From the NCBI GenBank assembly GCA_947645355.1, contig CANSCI010000009.1, positions 1 through 51,408 on the forward strand: a stretch of DNA of 51,408 nt. Direction: 5' to 3'. This document shows positions 51,353 to 51,408 of the stretch, piece by piece (position 1 is the first letter of the stretch; the number at the start of each line of letters is the position of its first letter). The notes below the pieces were generated by a model. It was not told where the DNA came from, did not search any database, and worked only from the letters and a program-made list of their open reading frames with translations. The translations under genes were made by a program, and so were the position numbers. The DNA comes from an uncultured Dorea sp. GTDB taxonomy: Bacteria > Bacillota > Clostridia > Lachnospirales > Lachnospiraceae.

Positions 51353-51408
51353 TTTACAAAATATTTATAGTAAAATGTAATCACTTAAATTATAAAGTTA
51401 TAAAGGTG
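51353..51408 (+). promoter_or_regulatory. promoter and ribosome site of a divergent gene beyond the window
   Basis: Plus strand: TTTACA (51353-51358), 17 bp, TGTAAT (51376-51381), then AAAGGTG at the last seven bases (51402-51408), a good ribosome site. A plus-strand gene, perhaps the regulator of the sugar-acid operon, probably starts just after the edge. The stretch 51272-51352 is A-rich and shows nothing else. Confidence 0.45.

Overview
The window looks like core chromosome of a Gram-positive anaerobe of the Clostridia, most likely family Lachnospiraceae. This is inferred from gene content and order (rnfCDGEAB, nfnAB, fhs-folD, pta-ackA-yceD-rpmF, plsX-acpP-rnc-smc-ftsY, rex beside an ABC-F gene, alr-mazF, cmk-ispH-S1) and from strong AGGAGG-type ribosome sites; no database search was possible. 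Only two genes, the ABC-F ATPase and tmcAL, lie on the plus strand. All others are on the minus strand, so operons read from high to low coordinates.

Layout, left to right. 1-509: 5' part of a HelD-like helicase. 635-2910: nfnAB, an electron-bifurcating NADH/ferredoxin:NADP oxidoreductase with its own promoter. 3012-6904: a zinc-ribbon membrane protein, folD and fhs (C1-folate metabolism). 6990-12324: an FtsK/SpoIIIE translocase, a TepA/ClpP-like protease, metY and a YebC protein. 12372-17101: a CBS/CorC protein, mazF, alr, nnr and rex. 17229-19169: the ABC-F gene, divergent from rex. 19295-22670: icd, a GntR/FCD regulator and a citrate-synthase-like HMGL enzyme, behind a promoter that carries a perfect 24-bp palindrome. 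22923-30762: ilvA, ftsY, smc, rnc, acpP and plsX. 30841-32716: an IbrA/IbrB-like pair (PP-loop PAPS-reductase-type protein plus ParB/Srx protein) lying between rpmF and plsX. 32845-38947: rpmF, yceD, ackA, pta, mgtE and divergent tmcAL. 38968-44472: a DUF2752 protein and the complete rnfCDGEAB operon. 44656-47302: an S1-domain protein, ispH and cmk, with a terminator-bearing leader upstream of cmk. 47620-51205: dhaL, dhaK, a KdgK-type kinase and a KDPG aldolase with an extra C-terminal module. The window ends in what looks like the promoter and ribosome site of a divergent plus-strand gene.

Together the genes describe a fermentative redox economy. Rnf couples ferredoxin and NADH to an ion gradient, Nfn balances NADH, ferredoxin and NADPH, Rex senses NADH/NAD+, Pta-AckA yields ATP and acetate, Fhs-FolD handle one-carbon units, and the citrate synthase-Icd branch supplies 2-oxoglutarate. 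The right end is a sugar-acid catabolic operon that looks more A+T-rich and accessory.

Items most worth a second look are the IbrAB-like pair in a housekeeping operon, the DhaKL-KdgK-aldolase operon of unknown substrate, the cmk leader RNA, the GntR operator, and two long hairpins that share a core sequence.
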